DNA of 64,000 bases. Origin: Halomonas jincaotanensis. Lineage in GTDB: Bacteria; Pseudomonadota; Gammaproteobacteria; Pseudomonadales; Halomonadaceae. Location of the stretch: assembly GCF_018448785.1 (NCBI RefSeq), contig NZ_JAHCLU010000021.1:1-64000 (forward strand), given 5' to 3'. Below, piece after piece: positions 8,130-16,477 of the stretch (the first letter of the stretch is position 1; each line of letters opens with the position of its first letter). The position numbers were made by a program, and so were the translations under genes. The notes beneath the pieces were generated by a model. The model ran no database searches. It saw nothing but the letters and a program-made list of their open reading frames with translations, and was not told the origin of the DNA.

Positions 8130-9269
8130 ATGATGACACGGCGCATCTGGGGCGTTGTCGCAGTAGTGATAGCGATTGCCGCAGCTGTCGTATCATACTT
8201 TCTCGCCTCACCGCGGGGTTCCGAGCCGACCCAGTCTGCGCCGTTGCAGGAATCCGATTGGATCTCGGCTGCAGCGGACATCGCGGCAGAAGAATTCGAC
8301 CGGCTGGCGGGTCCTTGGGAACTGGCGCTTCCGGCGGATCATGGCGTGCACTCCGAAGCCAGCACGGAGTTATGGCATGTGTCGGCGCACCTTGCGGATG
8401 AAGATGGCCAGCCCGTCGGGGTCCAGTTTCTGCTTTTTCGCATCGGTCTTGCCGGCCCCGAGGCGCCGCCGCCGACCTCGGCCTGGGAGGCGCGGGAACT
8501 CTTCCGCGGCCACGTCGTGCTGGTCGAGGCGGCTGACGCGACCGTCGTCGCTCAGGAGCAGTTCGCTCGCGGCATGGTGGGGCTTGCAGGATATGAGGCG
8601 AACCTCGGTGAGCTTCGTTTCGACAACTGGTTGCTGGCATTTCCGGCCCGGGCGGATCCGGACCAGTGGACCCTGAGCTCGGGTCCGGGCGATAACCGGG
8701 TCGAGCTGAACCTGACGCCTGAAAAGGCGCCCCTTCGGCTGGACGGCGAGGCGGTGCCCTTTCGCGGCTACGCTTTCAGCCGGCTGCACGCCGAAGGCAC
8801 CGTCGAGACGCAATCGGGCCAGCGGTCGGTTTCCGGTACCGCCTGGTTCGAGCATCTGTGGGGCGAGCTGCCGATCCCTGGCGGCTCGCCCGTGGCATCG
8901 GACCGGCTGCAAGTGCAGCTCGACGACGGGTCGGAGCTTTCGGTCGTCCGGTCGCGCCGCCTCGACGGGGCAGGCACGCCGACGGTGGAAGCGCTCCTGA
9001 TCGATACGGAAGGCAACGTCGTCGCCTTCGACGACGACGCAGCGCAGCTGGAACTGGCGCGCCGCTGGCAAGGCGCGGAGGCTGCCTGGCCCGTGCACTG
9101 GCGGCTGCGGCTTGGAGATCTGCAACTCGTCATAACCCCGGTGATGGATGCGCAGGAGCACGCCTTCATGGTCAGTGTCTGGTCGGGTCTGGTACGAGCG
9201 CAAGGGCAACATGGCGACCGTCCGGTTTCCGGGCTGGGGACGTTGCAGCTGACGGGATACGGGAACTGA
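8130..9269 (+). CDS. AttH/CrtC-like lipocalin-fold protein, membrane-anchored or exported
   Basis: The 379-residue protein begins with a hydrophobic segment (residues about 7-26) that should act as a signal anchor or uncleaved signal peptide. The rest resembles the two-barrel lipocalin-like AttH/CrtC group (carotenoid 1,2-hydratase-like). The best marker is TAWFEHLWGE at about 237-246, which matches the family W-F-D/E-x-x-W-G signature. AAGGAG lies about 11 bases before the ATG at 8130. The stop is 16 bases before the next gene, a di-haem cytochrome c, so the two probably form an operon. AttH-type proteins are often encoded with ABC exporters, but none is present here. Exact role unknown. Confidence 0.7.
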   Translation: MMTRRIWGVVAVVIAIAAAVVSYFLASPRGSEPTQSAPLQESDWISAAADIAAEEFDRLAGPWELALPADHGVHSEASTELWHVSAHLADEDGQPVGVQFLLFRIGLAGPEAPPPTSAWEARELFRGHVVLVEAADATVVAQEQFARGMVGLAGYEANLGELRFDNWLLAFPARADPDQWTLSSGPGDNRVELNLTPEKAPLRLDGEAVPFRGYAFSRLHAEGTVETQSGQRSVSGTAWFEHLWGELPIPGGSPVASDRLQVQLDDGSELSVVRSRRLDGAGTPTVEALLIDTEGNVVAFDDDAAQLELARRWQGAEAAWPVHWRLRLGDLQLVITPVMDAQEHAFMVSVWSGLVRAQGQHGDRPVSGLGTLQLTGYGN

Positions 9270-9285
9270 TGACAGGGAGAGCGCC

Positions 9286-10722
9286 ATGAAACGGCGGATC
9301 GTGATCGGCGGCGCCGTCGTCACCCTGGCGGTCGCGGGGTTGGCGATTGCCTGGCTGGGCGGATTTCTGCCTTCCTCATCCGGTGCCAATCCGGAGCGGC
9401 ACCGCTCGCCCACCGGGGAGGTCCCGGCGACCGAGCAGCGTCCGGGCGATCCGGTAGCGGGCTACCATGCGCTGGTCAACGAACCCTATGTCAGCTGCGG
9501 CATGCCGCACGAGGCCTGGCGCCGTCTGGCGCCCGAAACCGACCCGGCAGACCTGCTGCCGGGCCGTAAAGGCCATAATGCCGAGCTGCCCTATTTCCTC
9601 ACCGCCCATGTTAATGCCGACGACGTCGAGATCGTCTCGAACAACTGCCTGGTCTGCCATGCGGCACGTATCGGCGACGAGGTGGTGGTCGGGCTGGGTG
9701 ATGCATTCGCAGATTTCACTGTTGATCCGCGCAGCCTGGTCAATCAGGTCGGCCGCTACGTGCGCGGCCCGGCACAGACCGCCGCCTGGCAGCACTGGGC
9801 CGACCGGATCGAGGGCATCGCGGCCTATATCCAGACCGACACCATCGGCATGAATCCGGCCACCAACCTCAGCTGGGCGCTGATGGCGCACCGCGACCCC
9901 GAAACCATGGCCTGGTCAGACACCCCGCTGCTCGAGCCGCCGCCCGAGACGCCGGTGCCCCTTCGCACCCCGCCCTGGTGGTGGATGGGCAAGAAGAACG
10001 CCATGTTCTATACCACCATCGGCCGGGGCGACCATTCGCGCTACATGCTGTTTGCATCACTCCTGTGCGCCGACACGGTTGAGGAACTGCGCGAGATCGA
10101 CGCATACGCTCCGGACATACGCGCCTATCTCGAAAGCCTCGCGCCACCCGTCTTTCCGGGGGAAATCGACACGGCGCTCGCCGCCGAGGGGCGGCCCGTA
10201 TTCGAGGCGAATTGCGCGAGCTGCCACGGCACCTACGGCGAAGCCCCCAGCTATCCCAATCGGGTCATCCCGCTTGAGGAGATCGGGACCGACCCCCTCT
10301 ATGCCGCGACCATGACCGACGGCAGCCTCGACCGCTTCTACGAATGGGTGGAGCGCTCTCCGCATGACGGCACCGTGCGGGCGGCGCCGGCGAAGGGATA
10401 TATCGCCCCGCCGCTGGACGGAATCTGGGCGGTGGCGCCCTATCTGCACAACGGCTCGGTGCCGAGCCTCGCGGCCCTGCTCGACAGCCGGTTGCGACCC
10501 CGCTACTGGCGCCATGCCGAGACGCGGGAGCACGACGCGGAGGCGATGGGCTGGCGCCACGAGGTGCTGGAGGGCGGCAAGGATGCCGCCGACGACCCGG
10601 CCGAGCGGGTGCATATCTACGACACAACGCTGCCTGGCTACGACAACGGCGGCCATTACTTCGGTGATGACCTGAGCGAGGAGGAGCGCCGCGCGGTGAT
10701 CGAATATCTCAAATCGCTGTAA
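9286..10722 (+). CDS. Di-haem c-type cytochrome, RoxA/cytochrome-peroxidase-like
   Basis: The 478-residue protein has an N-terminal membrane segment (about 7-26) and two covalent haem sites, CLVCH at 121-125 and CASCH at 310-314. After the second site comes APYLHNGSVPSL (about 385-396), a hallmark of the rubber-oxygenase RoxA-like and bacterial cytochrome c peroxidase-like families. A Trp-rich PPWWWMGKKNAMFY segment lies between the haems. It should be periplasmic. Its partner, the lipocalin-like gene, ends 16 bases upstream. Substrate is unknown: oxidative cleavage of a hydrophobic molecule is possible by family analogy, and simple electron transfer is the alternative. The two are framed by mobile-element scars and ssrA. 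Confidence 0.75.
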   Translation: MKRRIVIGGAVVTLAVAGLAIAWLGGFLPSSSGANPERHRSPTGEVPATEQRPGDPVAGYHALVNEPYVSCGMPHEAWRRLAPETDPADLLPGRKGHNAELPYFLTAHVNADDVEIVSNNCLVCHAARIGDEVVVGLGDAFADFTVDPRSLVNQVGRYVRGPAQTAAWQHWADRIEGIAAYIQTDTIGMNPATNLSWALMAHRDPETMAWSDTPLLEPPPETPVPLRTPPWWWMGKKNAMFYTTIGRGDHSRYMLFASLLCADTVEELREIDAYAPDIRAYLESLAPPVFPGEIDTALAAEGRPVFEANCASCHGTYGEAPSYPNRVIPLEEIGTDPLYAATMTDGSLDRFYEWVERSPHDGTVRAAPAKGYIAPPLDGIWAVAPYLHNGSVPSLAALLDSRLRPRYWRHAETREHDAEAMGWRHEVLEGGKDAADDPAERVHIYDTTLPGYDNGGHYFGDDLSEEERRAVIEYLKSL

Positions 10723-10814
10723 TGGCAAGCAACGCGGTGATGTCGCCGAAGGCGGATCCGCTCGCCCCATTCCTGGGACAGCTTACCGCCCGGAATTGAT
10801 CAGTTCTTCAAAAC

Positions 10815-10837
10815 GAAAAAAGCACCCGTAGGTGCTT
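10815..10837 (-). terminator. Rho-independent terminator of ssrA
   Basis: On the minus strand AAGCACC, a TACG loop, GGTGCTT and a run of six T residues follow the 3' CCA of tmRNA by about 16 bases. This is a textbook terminator. Confidence 0.85.
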
Positions 10838-10853
10838 GATTCGTATGCTTGAG

Positions 10854-11233
10854 TGGTGGAGGCGGCGGGAATTGAACCCGCGTCCGCCGGTACTCGCCCA
10901 TTGGCTCTACATGCTTAGTTTCGTCATTTGGTTTAACGCGACTGGCGCCGACGAGCAGGCTCCAGCAACGCGATTCTTCAAAGTTTTAGCAACTGACGTG
11001 AAGACGCCGTCAGTCGCGATCCCATCAATCGTCGCTCTTATCCCCGCCGTGATGAATGGGCACATCACTTTGGGGCCGGGCTAGAAGCTAACAGCTGTTA
11101 GGCTGCCAGCGCGCCCTGAGCGTAGTTGTCGTCGTTTGCGACTATTAGTTCGTGATGTTGTATTTACGAGATACATCACGCTCTCGGCATGCACCGCAAG
11201 GGTTGTCACCGGCGTCGAAGCCATGTCGCCCCC
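10854..11233 (-). ncRNA. ssrA: Transfer-messenger RNA (tmRNA)
   Basis: The minus strand starts GGGGGCGACATGG and ends with GGTTCAATTCCCGCC, CTCCA and an encoded CCA, together forming the tRNA-like domain. Length is about 380 bases. The tag reading frame follows the conserved AGTCGCAAACGACGAC sequence and reads ANDDNYAQGALAA then stop (within about 11109-11150). tmRNA with SmpB rescues ribosomes stalled on broken mRNA and marks the nascent peptide for proteolysis. smpB lies immediately upstream on the same strand. Open frames reported across this gene are not proteins. The 3' end of ssrA is a common integration site for genomic islands; here the downstream side holds accessory genes. Confidence 0.97.
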
Positions 11234-11243
11234 ATAACTGCCA

Positions 11244-11272
11244 AGTCTAACAGGGCAGGTGGCTCTGTGACA
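11244..11272 (-). promoter_or_regulatory. Candidate sigma-70 promoter of ssrA
   Basis: On the minus strand TGTCAC (11272-11267) and TAGACT (11249-11244) are separated by 17 bases. The tmRNA 5' end lies about 11 bases downstream. The -35 match is partial. Confidence 0.5.
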
Positions 11273-11274
11273 CC

Positions 11275-11766
11275 TCACGACTTGTTTTGTTCACGCATGA
11301 TCCGCCCTTTCTGACGTTGCCAGTCGCGGTTCTTTTCGGTGGCGCGCTTGTCGTGTTGCTTCTTGCCGGTCACCAGCGCCAGCTCGCACTTCACCTTGTT
11401 GCCTTTCCAGTAGAGCTTGAGGGGTACGCAGGTGTGCCCCTTGTCCTGGGTGCGCGAGAAGATCTTGGCGATCTCCTTGCGGTGCAGCAGCAGCTTGCGC
11501 GTACGGGTGGGGTCGGCCACTTCATGCGTGCTGGTGGTGTTGAGAGGCAGGACATGACTGCCCAGTAGCCAAGCCTCGGCATTCTTGATCAGAATGTAGG
11601 TATCGGTCAGCTGTGCTTTGCCAGCGCGCAGGCTCTTCACTTCCCAGCCGGCCAGCACCAGGCCCGCCTCGAAGGTTTCTTCAATGTGGTATTCGAACCG
11701 CGCCTTCTTGTTCAAGGCGATGACGTTGCTGCCGGGACCCTTGCCCTTGCCTTTCTTGTTGGCCAT
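11275..11766 (-). CDS. smpB: SsrA-binding protein SmpB
   Basis: The 163-residue protein fits the family. It has a lysine-rich start, [20 protein letters not shown], the GWEVKSLR motif, and a basic tail ending [17 protein letters not shown] that enters the ribosomal A site. SmpB binds the tRNA-like end of tmRNA and is required for trans-translation. ATG at 11766 is preferred over an upstream GTG-type start because it begins the conserved sequence and has AGAGG upstream. ssrA follows about 40 bases downstream on the same strand, and ratA is divergent. Confidence 0.97.
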   Translation of the reverse strand: MANKKGKGKGPGSNVIALNKKARFEYHIEETFEAGLVLAGWEVKSLRAGKAQLTDTYILIKNAEAWLLGSHVLPLNTTSTHEVADPTRTRKLLLHRKEIAKIFSRTQDKGHTCVPLKLYWKGNKVKCELALVTGKKQHDKRATEKNRDWQRQKGRIMREQNKS

Positions 11767-11894
11767 GAAACCTCTTTCCTGTATCTGCCGGTGGCGGCTC
11801 ACCCTTCGAAGTGGAGGGAAGCGTGGTACCATTCAAGGGTCTAAACAACCGCTCATGATACGCCCTGGGCACTGTGAAGTCAGCGGAGAGCTCA

Positions 11895-12329
11895 ATGCCA
11901 ACGGTAAATCGTTCCGCCATAGTGCGGCATACCCCGCGGGAGATGTTCGACCTCGTGAATGATTTCGAGAGCTATCCGGAATTTCTTCCGGGTTGCCGCC
12001 GCTCGCGCTTGATCGAGCATGACGCGGACCACCTGATCGGTGAGATGACGTTGGGACGCGCCGGCATAGAGCAGAGCATCATGACCCGCAACGATCTTTT
12101 TGCACCCGAACGCATCGAGATGTCGCTGGTCAGCGGCCCGTTCAAGCGCCTGAATGGTCGTTGGTTGTTCACACCGATGGGCGATGCGGCCTGCAAGGCC
12201 AGCCTGGAGATGGAGTTCGAGTTCGCCAGTCGGCTGCTGGGCATGGCCTTTGGCAAGCTCTTCCAGCAGGTCGCGGGGCAGCTGGTGGATTCCTTCACCC
12301 GCCGCGCCGACGAGATTTATGGCCGCTGA
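11895..12329 (+). CDS. ratA: RatA-like START/SRPBCC-domain protein
   Basis: The 144-residue protein has a single helix-grip fold. PREMFDLVNDFESYPEFLPGCRRSR lies near the N-terminus, and VAGQLVDSFTRRADEIYG forms the C-terminal helix, both typical of the RatA/Coq10 family. In Escherichia coli RatA was reported to block 70S assembly, while related proteins help ubiquinone use; which role applies is not settled. ATG 11895 follows GGAGAG. The ATG of rnfH lies inside its last codons (overlap 11 bases), so the two are translated together, as in many gammaproteobacteria where they sit next to smpB. Confidence 0.85.
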   Translation: MPTVNRSAIVRHTPREMFDLVNDFESYPEFLPGCRRSRLIEHDADHLIGEMTLGRAGIEQSIMTRNDLFAPERIEMSLVSGPFKRLNGRWLFTPMGDAACKASLEMEFEFASRLLGMAFGKLFQQVAGQLVDSFTRRADEIYGR

Positions 12330-12624
12330 GCCCATTAATATCGAAGTCGCCTATGCGTTGCCTAGCGAGCAACGCATCATCCAGCTCTCGGTCCCCGGCG
12401 GCACCACGGCGCGCGAGGCGTTAATGCTGGCCCGACTGGAGGCGCATTTCCCCGAGTGTAATGCCGCCACTTTCCGCGATGCTGACCTGGGAATCTTCGG
12501 CGCGCTGCTGAAGGCTCCGGATCAATATGTGCTCAAGGCGGGCGATCGCGTCGAGGTCTACCGGCCGCTTCAGATCGATCCCAAGGCCGCTCGGGTCGCG
12601 CGCGCGTCGCGAACCAAGCGCTGA
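12319..12624 (+). CDS. rnfH: RnfH/RatB family ubiquitin-like-fold protein
   Basis: The 101-residue protein has the beta-grasp RnfH pattern, with INIEVAYALPSEQRII at the N-terminus, LGIFG in the middle and DRVEVYRPLQIDPKAARRxR-like sequence at the end. Function is poorly defined; the family is the usual partner of RatA. It overlaps ratA by 11 bases. The stop is 27 bases from the convergent bamE stop. Confidence 0.88.
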   Translation: MAAEPINIEVAYALPSEQRIIQLSVPGGTTAREALMLARLEAHFPECNAATFRDADLGIFGALLKAPDQYVLKAGDRVEVYRPLQIDPKAARVARASRTKR

Positions 12625-12651
12625 GCCGATGGGACGCGACGCAAAACAGGC

Positions 12652-13116
12652 TCAGGGCTCTTGAGCCGGCTCCCCGCCCATGGGAATCCTGCCTTCGTTC
12701 TCGGGCACCGCCTCGGTGGCGGGGAAGGCGTCCATCGCCGACTCATCGGAACGAGGGCCGATGTCATCGTCTGCGCGTACTTCGATGTCGTTGTCGAGAT
12801 TGCCCTGGCGCTCAACATTGACGAGCCGGTCGCCACTGAAGGTTAGCGTCACGCGGCGCTGTTCGACCCCGCCATAGGCCTCGTCGAGACGAAACACATA
12901 GTCCCACTCGTTGGCCTCGAAGGGCGCTTCGAGCAGCGGGCGTCCCATGACGTTGACCACTTGGTCGCGGCTCATGCCGGTTTGCAGCTGGCCAACCATG
13001 TTAGCGGTTACCAGGTTGCCCTGAGGCAAGTCACGCTTGTAAACACCGAAGTAACTGCAGCCGCTGCTGAGTAGCAGGACGGCAGAGAGGGTGATGATTC
13101 CAGTCAGCTTTTGCAT
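12652..13116 (-). CDS. bamE: Outer-membrane assembly lipoprotein BamE (SmpA/OmlA)
   Basis: The 154-residue protein opens with a lipoprotein signal ending in the lipobox LSSGC (Cys at about 20). The SmpA/OmlA domain follows, with GNLVTANMVGQLQTGMSRDQVVNVMGRP and the later NEWDYVFRL strand. BamE is part of the BAM complex that inserts beta-barrel proteins in the outer membrane. ATG at 13116 is chosen because the signal peptide begins there; longer in-frame starts run through the fur gene on the other strand. An acidic, low-complexity tail of about 40 residues extends past the family core. fur is divergent across 72 bases. Confidence 0.93.
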   Translation of the reverse strand: MQKLTGIITLSAVLLLSSGCSYFGVYKRDLPQGNLVTANMVGQLQTGMSRDQVVNVMGRPLLEAPFEANEWDYVFRLDEAYGGVEQRRVTLTFSGDRLVNVERQGNLDNDIEVRADDDIGPRSDESAMDAFPATEAVPENEGRIPMGGEPAQEP

Positions 13117-13188
13117 TTGCGCCCGTTCTTCACTATCGTGGATTCGGTCGATCATACCCGACCCTACCCGATACTGCGAAGAGCGACC

Positions 13189-13635
13189 ATGGCCGACAAG
13201 AACCATGAATTGCGCAAGGCCGGTCTCAAGGTGACCCTGCCGCGCGTCAAGATACTTCAGATTCTCGAGAACGCACCAGGACAGCATCACCTGAGTGCAG
13301 AAGACGTCTACAAGTCGCTTCTCGAAGCGGGTGAAGATGTTGGTCTGGCCACCGTCTATCGCGTGCTGACCCAGTTCGAGTCCGCAGGACTCGTGGTGCG
13401 GCACAATTTCGATGGCGGCCATGCGGTCTTCGAAATCTCCCAGGAAGAGCATCATGATCATATGGTGTGCCTGGAAAGCGGCGAGATTATCGAGTTTTTC
13501 GATGAGACCATCGAGCGACGCCAGCAGGAAATCGCCGAAGAGCACGGCTTCGAGCTGGTTGACCACGCTTTGGTGCTGTACGTGCGGCCGAGTGGCTCAC
13601 GCGTTACCCGCCAGGAAGGCATTCAGAAGAAGTGA
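13189..13635 (+). CDS. fur: Ferric uptake regulator Fur
   Basis: The 148-residue repressor has an N-terminal winged helix (LRKAGLKVTLPRVKILQIL, then VGLATVYRVLTQFESAGLV) and a C-terminal metal-binding dimerisation domain with the HHDH motif. It controls iron uptake and storage genes. The CxxC pair seen in E. coli Fur after HHDHxxC is not intact: the sequence reads VCLESGEIIEF, similar to the Pseudomonas type that lacks the structural zinc cysteines. ATG 13189 is the conserved start. bamE is divergent, the common arrangement in this class. Confidence 0.95.
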   Translation: MADKNHELRKAGLKVTLPRVKILQILENAPGQHHLSAEDVYKSLLEAGEDVGLATVYRVLTQFESAGLVVRHNFDGGHAVFEISQEEHHDHMVCLESGEIIEFFDETIERRQQEIAEEHGFELVDHALVLYVRPSGSRVTRQEGIQKK

Positions 13636-13660
13636 CGTCAGTAAGTTTCTGCTGACTGTC

Positions 13661-13689
13661 AGCGGCCCCGATCATCGATCGGGGCCGCT
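13661..13689. terminator. Perfect 13-bp hairpin after fur, facing recN
   Basis: AGCGGCCCCGATC, the loop ATC, and GATCGGGGCCGCT form a perfect stem between the convergent ends of fur and recN. No long T run follows, so termination efficiency is uncertain. Confidence 0.6.
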
Positions 13690-13758
13690 GTCGTTGTGCG
13701 AGTGTTGTTCAAAAAGCGTCGTCGACTCAGGCCGTTGTTAGACGGCAGGTCGATGGCT

Positions 13759-15432
13759 CTAATGGTGGGGATGTTGACTGGCGTCCAGCATCTCCCGGGC
13801 ATGGGCGAGCGTGCGATCAGAGAGATTCACGCCGCCCAGCATGCGCGCCAGCTCGCTGACCCGCCCGGCCTCGTCGAGCAGTGCCATGCGGGTAAGCGTG
13901 GTGTCTTGCTCGGCCTGCTTCTCGATATGCAGGTGCTGATGGGCCTGTGCCGCCACCTGGGGCAGGTGGGTCACGGTCAGCACTTGGCCTTGCTCGCCGA
14001 GGCGGCGCAGCAGCTGGCCGACGATCTCGGCTGTCGCACCCGACACCCCCACGTCCACCTCGTCGAAGACCAGGGTCGGAATGGTCGAATGGCGCGCCGC
14101 CACCACCAGGATGGCCAGACTGATGCGGGAGAGTTCGCCGCCGGAGGCAACCTTGGACAACGGGCGCGTTGGCTGCCCAGGGTTGGCGCTAATCAGCAGG
14201 CGTACTGTCTCGAGTCCTTCGGGCGTCGGGGTATCACGCTCCTCGACCTCGACCTCGAAGCGTGCCTTGGCCATCGCCAGAAAGGCGAGCTGCTCCTGGA
14301 CGGCCTTGGCGAAGCGTGGCGCGGCCTGACGGCGTACCTCGCCAATCAGGCGGGCCTGCTCCTTCCAGGTGTCGCGCAGGGTTTCCGCCTCGGTCGCCAG
14401 GGTTTCCAGGTCGCCTTCATTGCCTTCGAGTCCTTCGAGGGATTCCCGCAACGTTTGGTGCAGCGAGGTCAATTCCTCGGGCATCACATGATGCTTGCGC
14501 GCGATACGATGCACTTCGCTTAGTCGTTCCTCGACCCATGCCAGGCGCTCGGGGTCGAGCTCCGTGACACCAGCGAGGTGGTTGAGCTCGCGTGCAGCCT
14601 CCTCGACCTGGATGCGCGCCTCGCCCAGCATGCCCAGGCAATCGGCGAGGCGGCCGCGGTCGCTCCCCGGCAGGGCCGTTAATCGACTGATCGCCTGGTT
14701 GAGCAGCGTCATGGCGCCGCCGTCGTCGTGGTCGCAGCACTCGGCGGCGAACTGCGTTTCGCGCAAACGCTCTTCGGCATGAGCGAGCTCTTCCTGCTCG
14801 TCTTCAAGCGCCTTGAGCTCTCCCTCGGCGAGTGCCAGTTGGTCGAGTTCGTCGACCTGGTAGCGCAGCAGTTGCCGCCGGGCGTTCAGTTCGTCGCCGT
14901 CCTCGGCCAGACGCTTGAGGCGCCGTCGTGTGGACTGCCAGCGGCGGAAGGTATCGCCCAGGGCGGCCACTGCCTGGCGCTGCCCGGCGAAGTCGTCGAG
15001 CAGCCGCAGGTGGGTCTCTTCGCGCAACAGCGCCTGGTGAGCATGTTGGCTGTGTATCTCGATGAGCCGCTCGCCCAGCGCCTTGAGATCGGCGATGGTC
15101 GCCGGTTGGCCGTTGATCCACGCCTTGGAGCGTCCCGACTTGGTAAGTACGCGGCGCAGCAGACAGTCGTCCGTGGGCAGTTCGCGTGCCTCGAGCCAGG
15201 TACGGGCAGCCGGTAGCTGGCTAAGGTCGAAGCGGGCGGTGAGGTCGGCGCGTTCACTACCGTGCCGTACGCTGCCGGCATCGGCGCGCTCGCCGAGGCA
15301 AAGCCCCAGCGCGCCGAGTAGGATCGACTTGCCGGCCCCGGTCTCTCCAGTGATGGCGGTCATGCCGCTGGAAAGTTCCAGCTCGAGGTGGTCGACGATG
15401 GCGAAGTCGCGAAGGGAAAGCTCTGTCAGCAT
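13759..15432 (-). CDS. recN: DNA repair protein RecN
   Basis: The 557-residue protein is an SMC-like ATPase. The Walker A motif ITGETGAGKS is near residue 30, and a long coiled-coil middle (about 150-370) is rich in Leu, Glu and Arg. The C-terminal ABC signature LSKVASGGELSRISLA and Walker B TLVFDEVDVGVSG follow. RecN acts in double-strand break repair with RecA. ATG 15432 has GGGAG five bases upstream. It is divergent from grpE, the usual gammaproteobacterial neighbourhood. SOS control is expected from the family, but I did not find a clear LexA box in 15433-15546. Confidence 0.95.
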   Translation of the reverse strand: MLTELSLRDFAIVDHLELELSSGMTAITGETGAGKSILLGALGLCLGERADAGSVRHGSERADLTARFDLSQLPAARTWLEARELPTDDCLLRRVLTKSGRSKAWINGQPATIADLKALGERLIEIHSQHAHQALLREETHLRLLDDFAGQRQAVAALGDTFRRWQSTRRRLKRLAEDGDELNARRQLLRYQVDELDQLALAEGELKALEDEQEELAHAEERLRETQFAAECCDHDDGGAMTLLNQAISRLTALPGSDRGRLADCLGMLGEARIQVEEAARELNHLAGVTELDPERLAWVEERLSEVHRIARKHHVMPEELTSLHQTLRESLEGLEGNEGDLETLATEAETLRDTWKEQARLIGEVRRQAAPRFAKAVQEQLAFLAMAKARFEVEVEERDTPTPEGLETVRLLISANPGQPTRPLSKVASGGELSRISLAILVVAARHSTIPTLVFDEVDVGVSGATAEIVGQLLRRLGEQGQVLTVTHLPQVAAQAHQHLHIEKQAEQDTTLTRMALLDEAGRVSELARMLGGVNLSDRTLAHAREMLDASQHPHH

Positions 15433-15546
15433 GATCACTCCCGGAGGCTGCCCGGAAGGGCGGCCTGTGCATTTCGATATTGGTTTTTTATACAGTAGTC
15501 AATGGTCGCCGGCAATGCACGAGGTTAAGGCGTCGCGCGATGACGG

Positions 15547-15574
15547 CTTGAGATCGACGCCACCAGCCCCATAT
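15547..15574 (+). promoter_or_regulatory. Sigma-32 heat-shock promoter of grpE
   Basis: CTTGAGA (15547-15553), a 13-base spacer and CCCCATAT (15567-15574) match the sigma-32 consensus CTTGAAA-N13-CCCCATnT with one mismatch in the -35. It lies 110 bases before the grpE start. Confidence 0.8.
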
Positions 15575-15683
15575 ACCTCGACAGACTCATGTTCTTCGGT
15601 GGCACGTCCATCGATCGACAACGTTTATGCAGCGGCGCGATGGCCGCACTGATAATCCGACATGCGCATTTCAGGAGATGTAT

Positions 15684-16349
15684 ATGGCCAACGATCCCCA
15701 GACCCCACTGGATGAGGAACTCGCCCGCCAGGAGCGGGAAGACGAGCCTCAGGCCGACCGCAAGCCCGACGAAGTCGAGCAGGACGCGGCGATCGAAGGC
15801 GCCGATGAGGCCGAAGAGATTGCCGAGCAGGCTGCGCCGATCGAGACCCCCGAGCCTGACGAGACGGTCGACAATCCTGAGGCGGAGATGCTGGCCGCGC
15901 GGGTCGATGAGCTTGAGCAGAGCCTGGCCGAGGCCAAGGATCAGTCGCTGCGTGCCGCTGCCGAGGCGCAGAACGTCCGTCGTCGCGCCGAGCAGGAAGC
16001 CGACAAGGCGCGCAAGTTCGCGCTCGAGAAATTCGTCAAGGAATTGCTGCCGGTCGTCGACAGCCTCGAGAAGGCGCTGGAGGCCATGCAAGACGGCGCC
16101 AGCGACGTGCACCGCGAAGGGGTGTCGATGACGCTCAAGCTGCAACTCGATGTGCTGAACAAGTTCGGCGTCGAAGCCGTGGAGCCCCATGGCGAGCCCT
16201 TCGATCCGCAGTACCACGAGGCCATTGCGATGGTCCCCAATGCAGACCTCGAGCCCAATAGCGTCATGGAGGTGATGCAGAAGGGTTACCTGCTCAATGG
16301 ACGCCTGGTGCGCCCGGCGATGGTCGTCGTCAGTCAGGCGGCGAGCTGA
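15684..16349 (+). CDS. grpE: Nucleotide exchange factor GrpE
   Basis: The 221-residue protein has a long acidic and coiled-coil N-terminal half, then the GrpE core: [22 protein letters not shown], the [12 protein letters not shown] segment, and the beta domain ending [14 protein letters not shown]. It releases ADP from DnaK. AGGAG lies 7 bases before the ATG at 15684; longer in-frame starts cross the promoter region. A sigma-32 promoter precedes it. dnaK and dnaJ follow on the same strand. Confidence 0.96.
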   Translation: MANDPQTPLDEELARQEREDEPQADRKPDEVEQDAAIEGADEAEEIAEQAAPIETPEPDETVDNPEAEMLAARVDELEQSLAEAKDQSLRAAAEAQNVRRRAEQEADKARKFALEKFVKELLPVVDSLEKALEAMQDGASDVHREGVSMTLKLQLDVLNKFGVEAVEPHGEPFDPQYHEAIAMVPNADLEPNSVMEVMQKGYLLNGRLVRPAMVVVSQAAS

Positions 16350-16377
16350 GGACAATCAACAATTGCGAGTCGCAGGC

Positions 16378-16405
16378 CTTGAAATGCTGCCGGCGGCCCC
16401 CAGAT
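16378..16405 (+). promoter_or_regulatory. Second sigma-32 heat-shock promoter, for dnaK
   Basis: CTTGAAA (16378-16384), a 13-base spacer and CCCCAGAT (16398-16405) match the sigma-32 consensus closely, with an exact -35. It starts 28 bases after the grpE stop and lies 72 bases before dnaK, so dnaK-dnaJ can be induced without grpE. Confidence 0.8.
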
Positions 16406-16477
16406 ACACGACAACCCCGCGGTAAACGCCGCAGAACACAATTTCCGGTAACACTGAAACGATTTTGAGGAGCTCAT

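Noticed and set aside
8000..10853. Attachment-site duplication of the ssrA 3' end
   Set aside because: I looked by eye for a copy of the GTTCAATTCCCGCC region around 4.3-8.2 kb and found none, so no att site is reported.
10836..11084. A small plus-strand open frame
   Set aside because: It lies inside ssrA on the opposite strand; the RNA gene fully accounts for the sequence.
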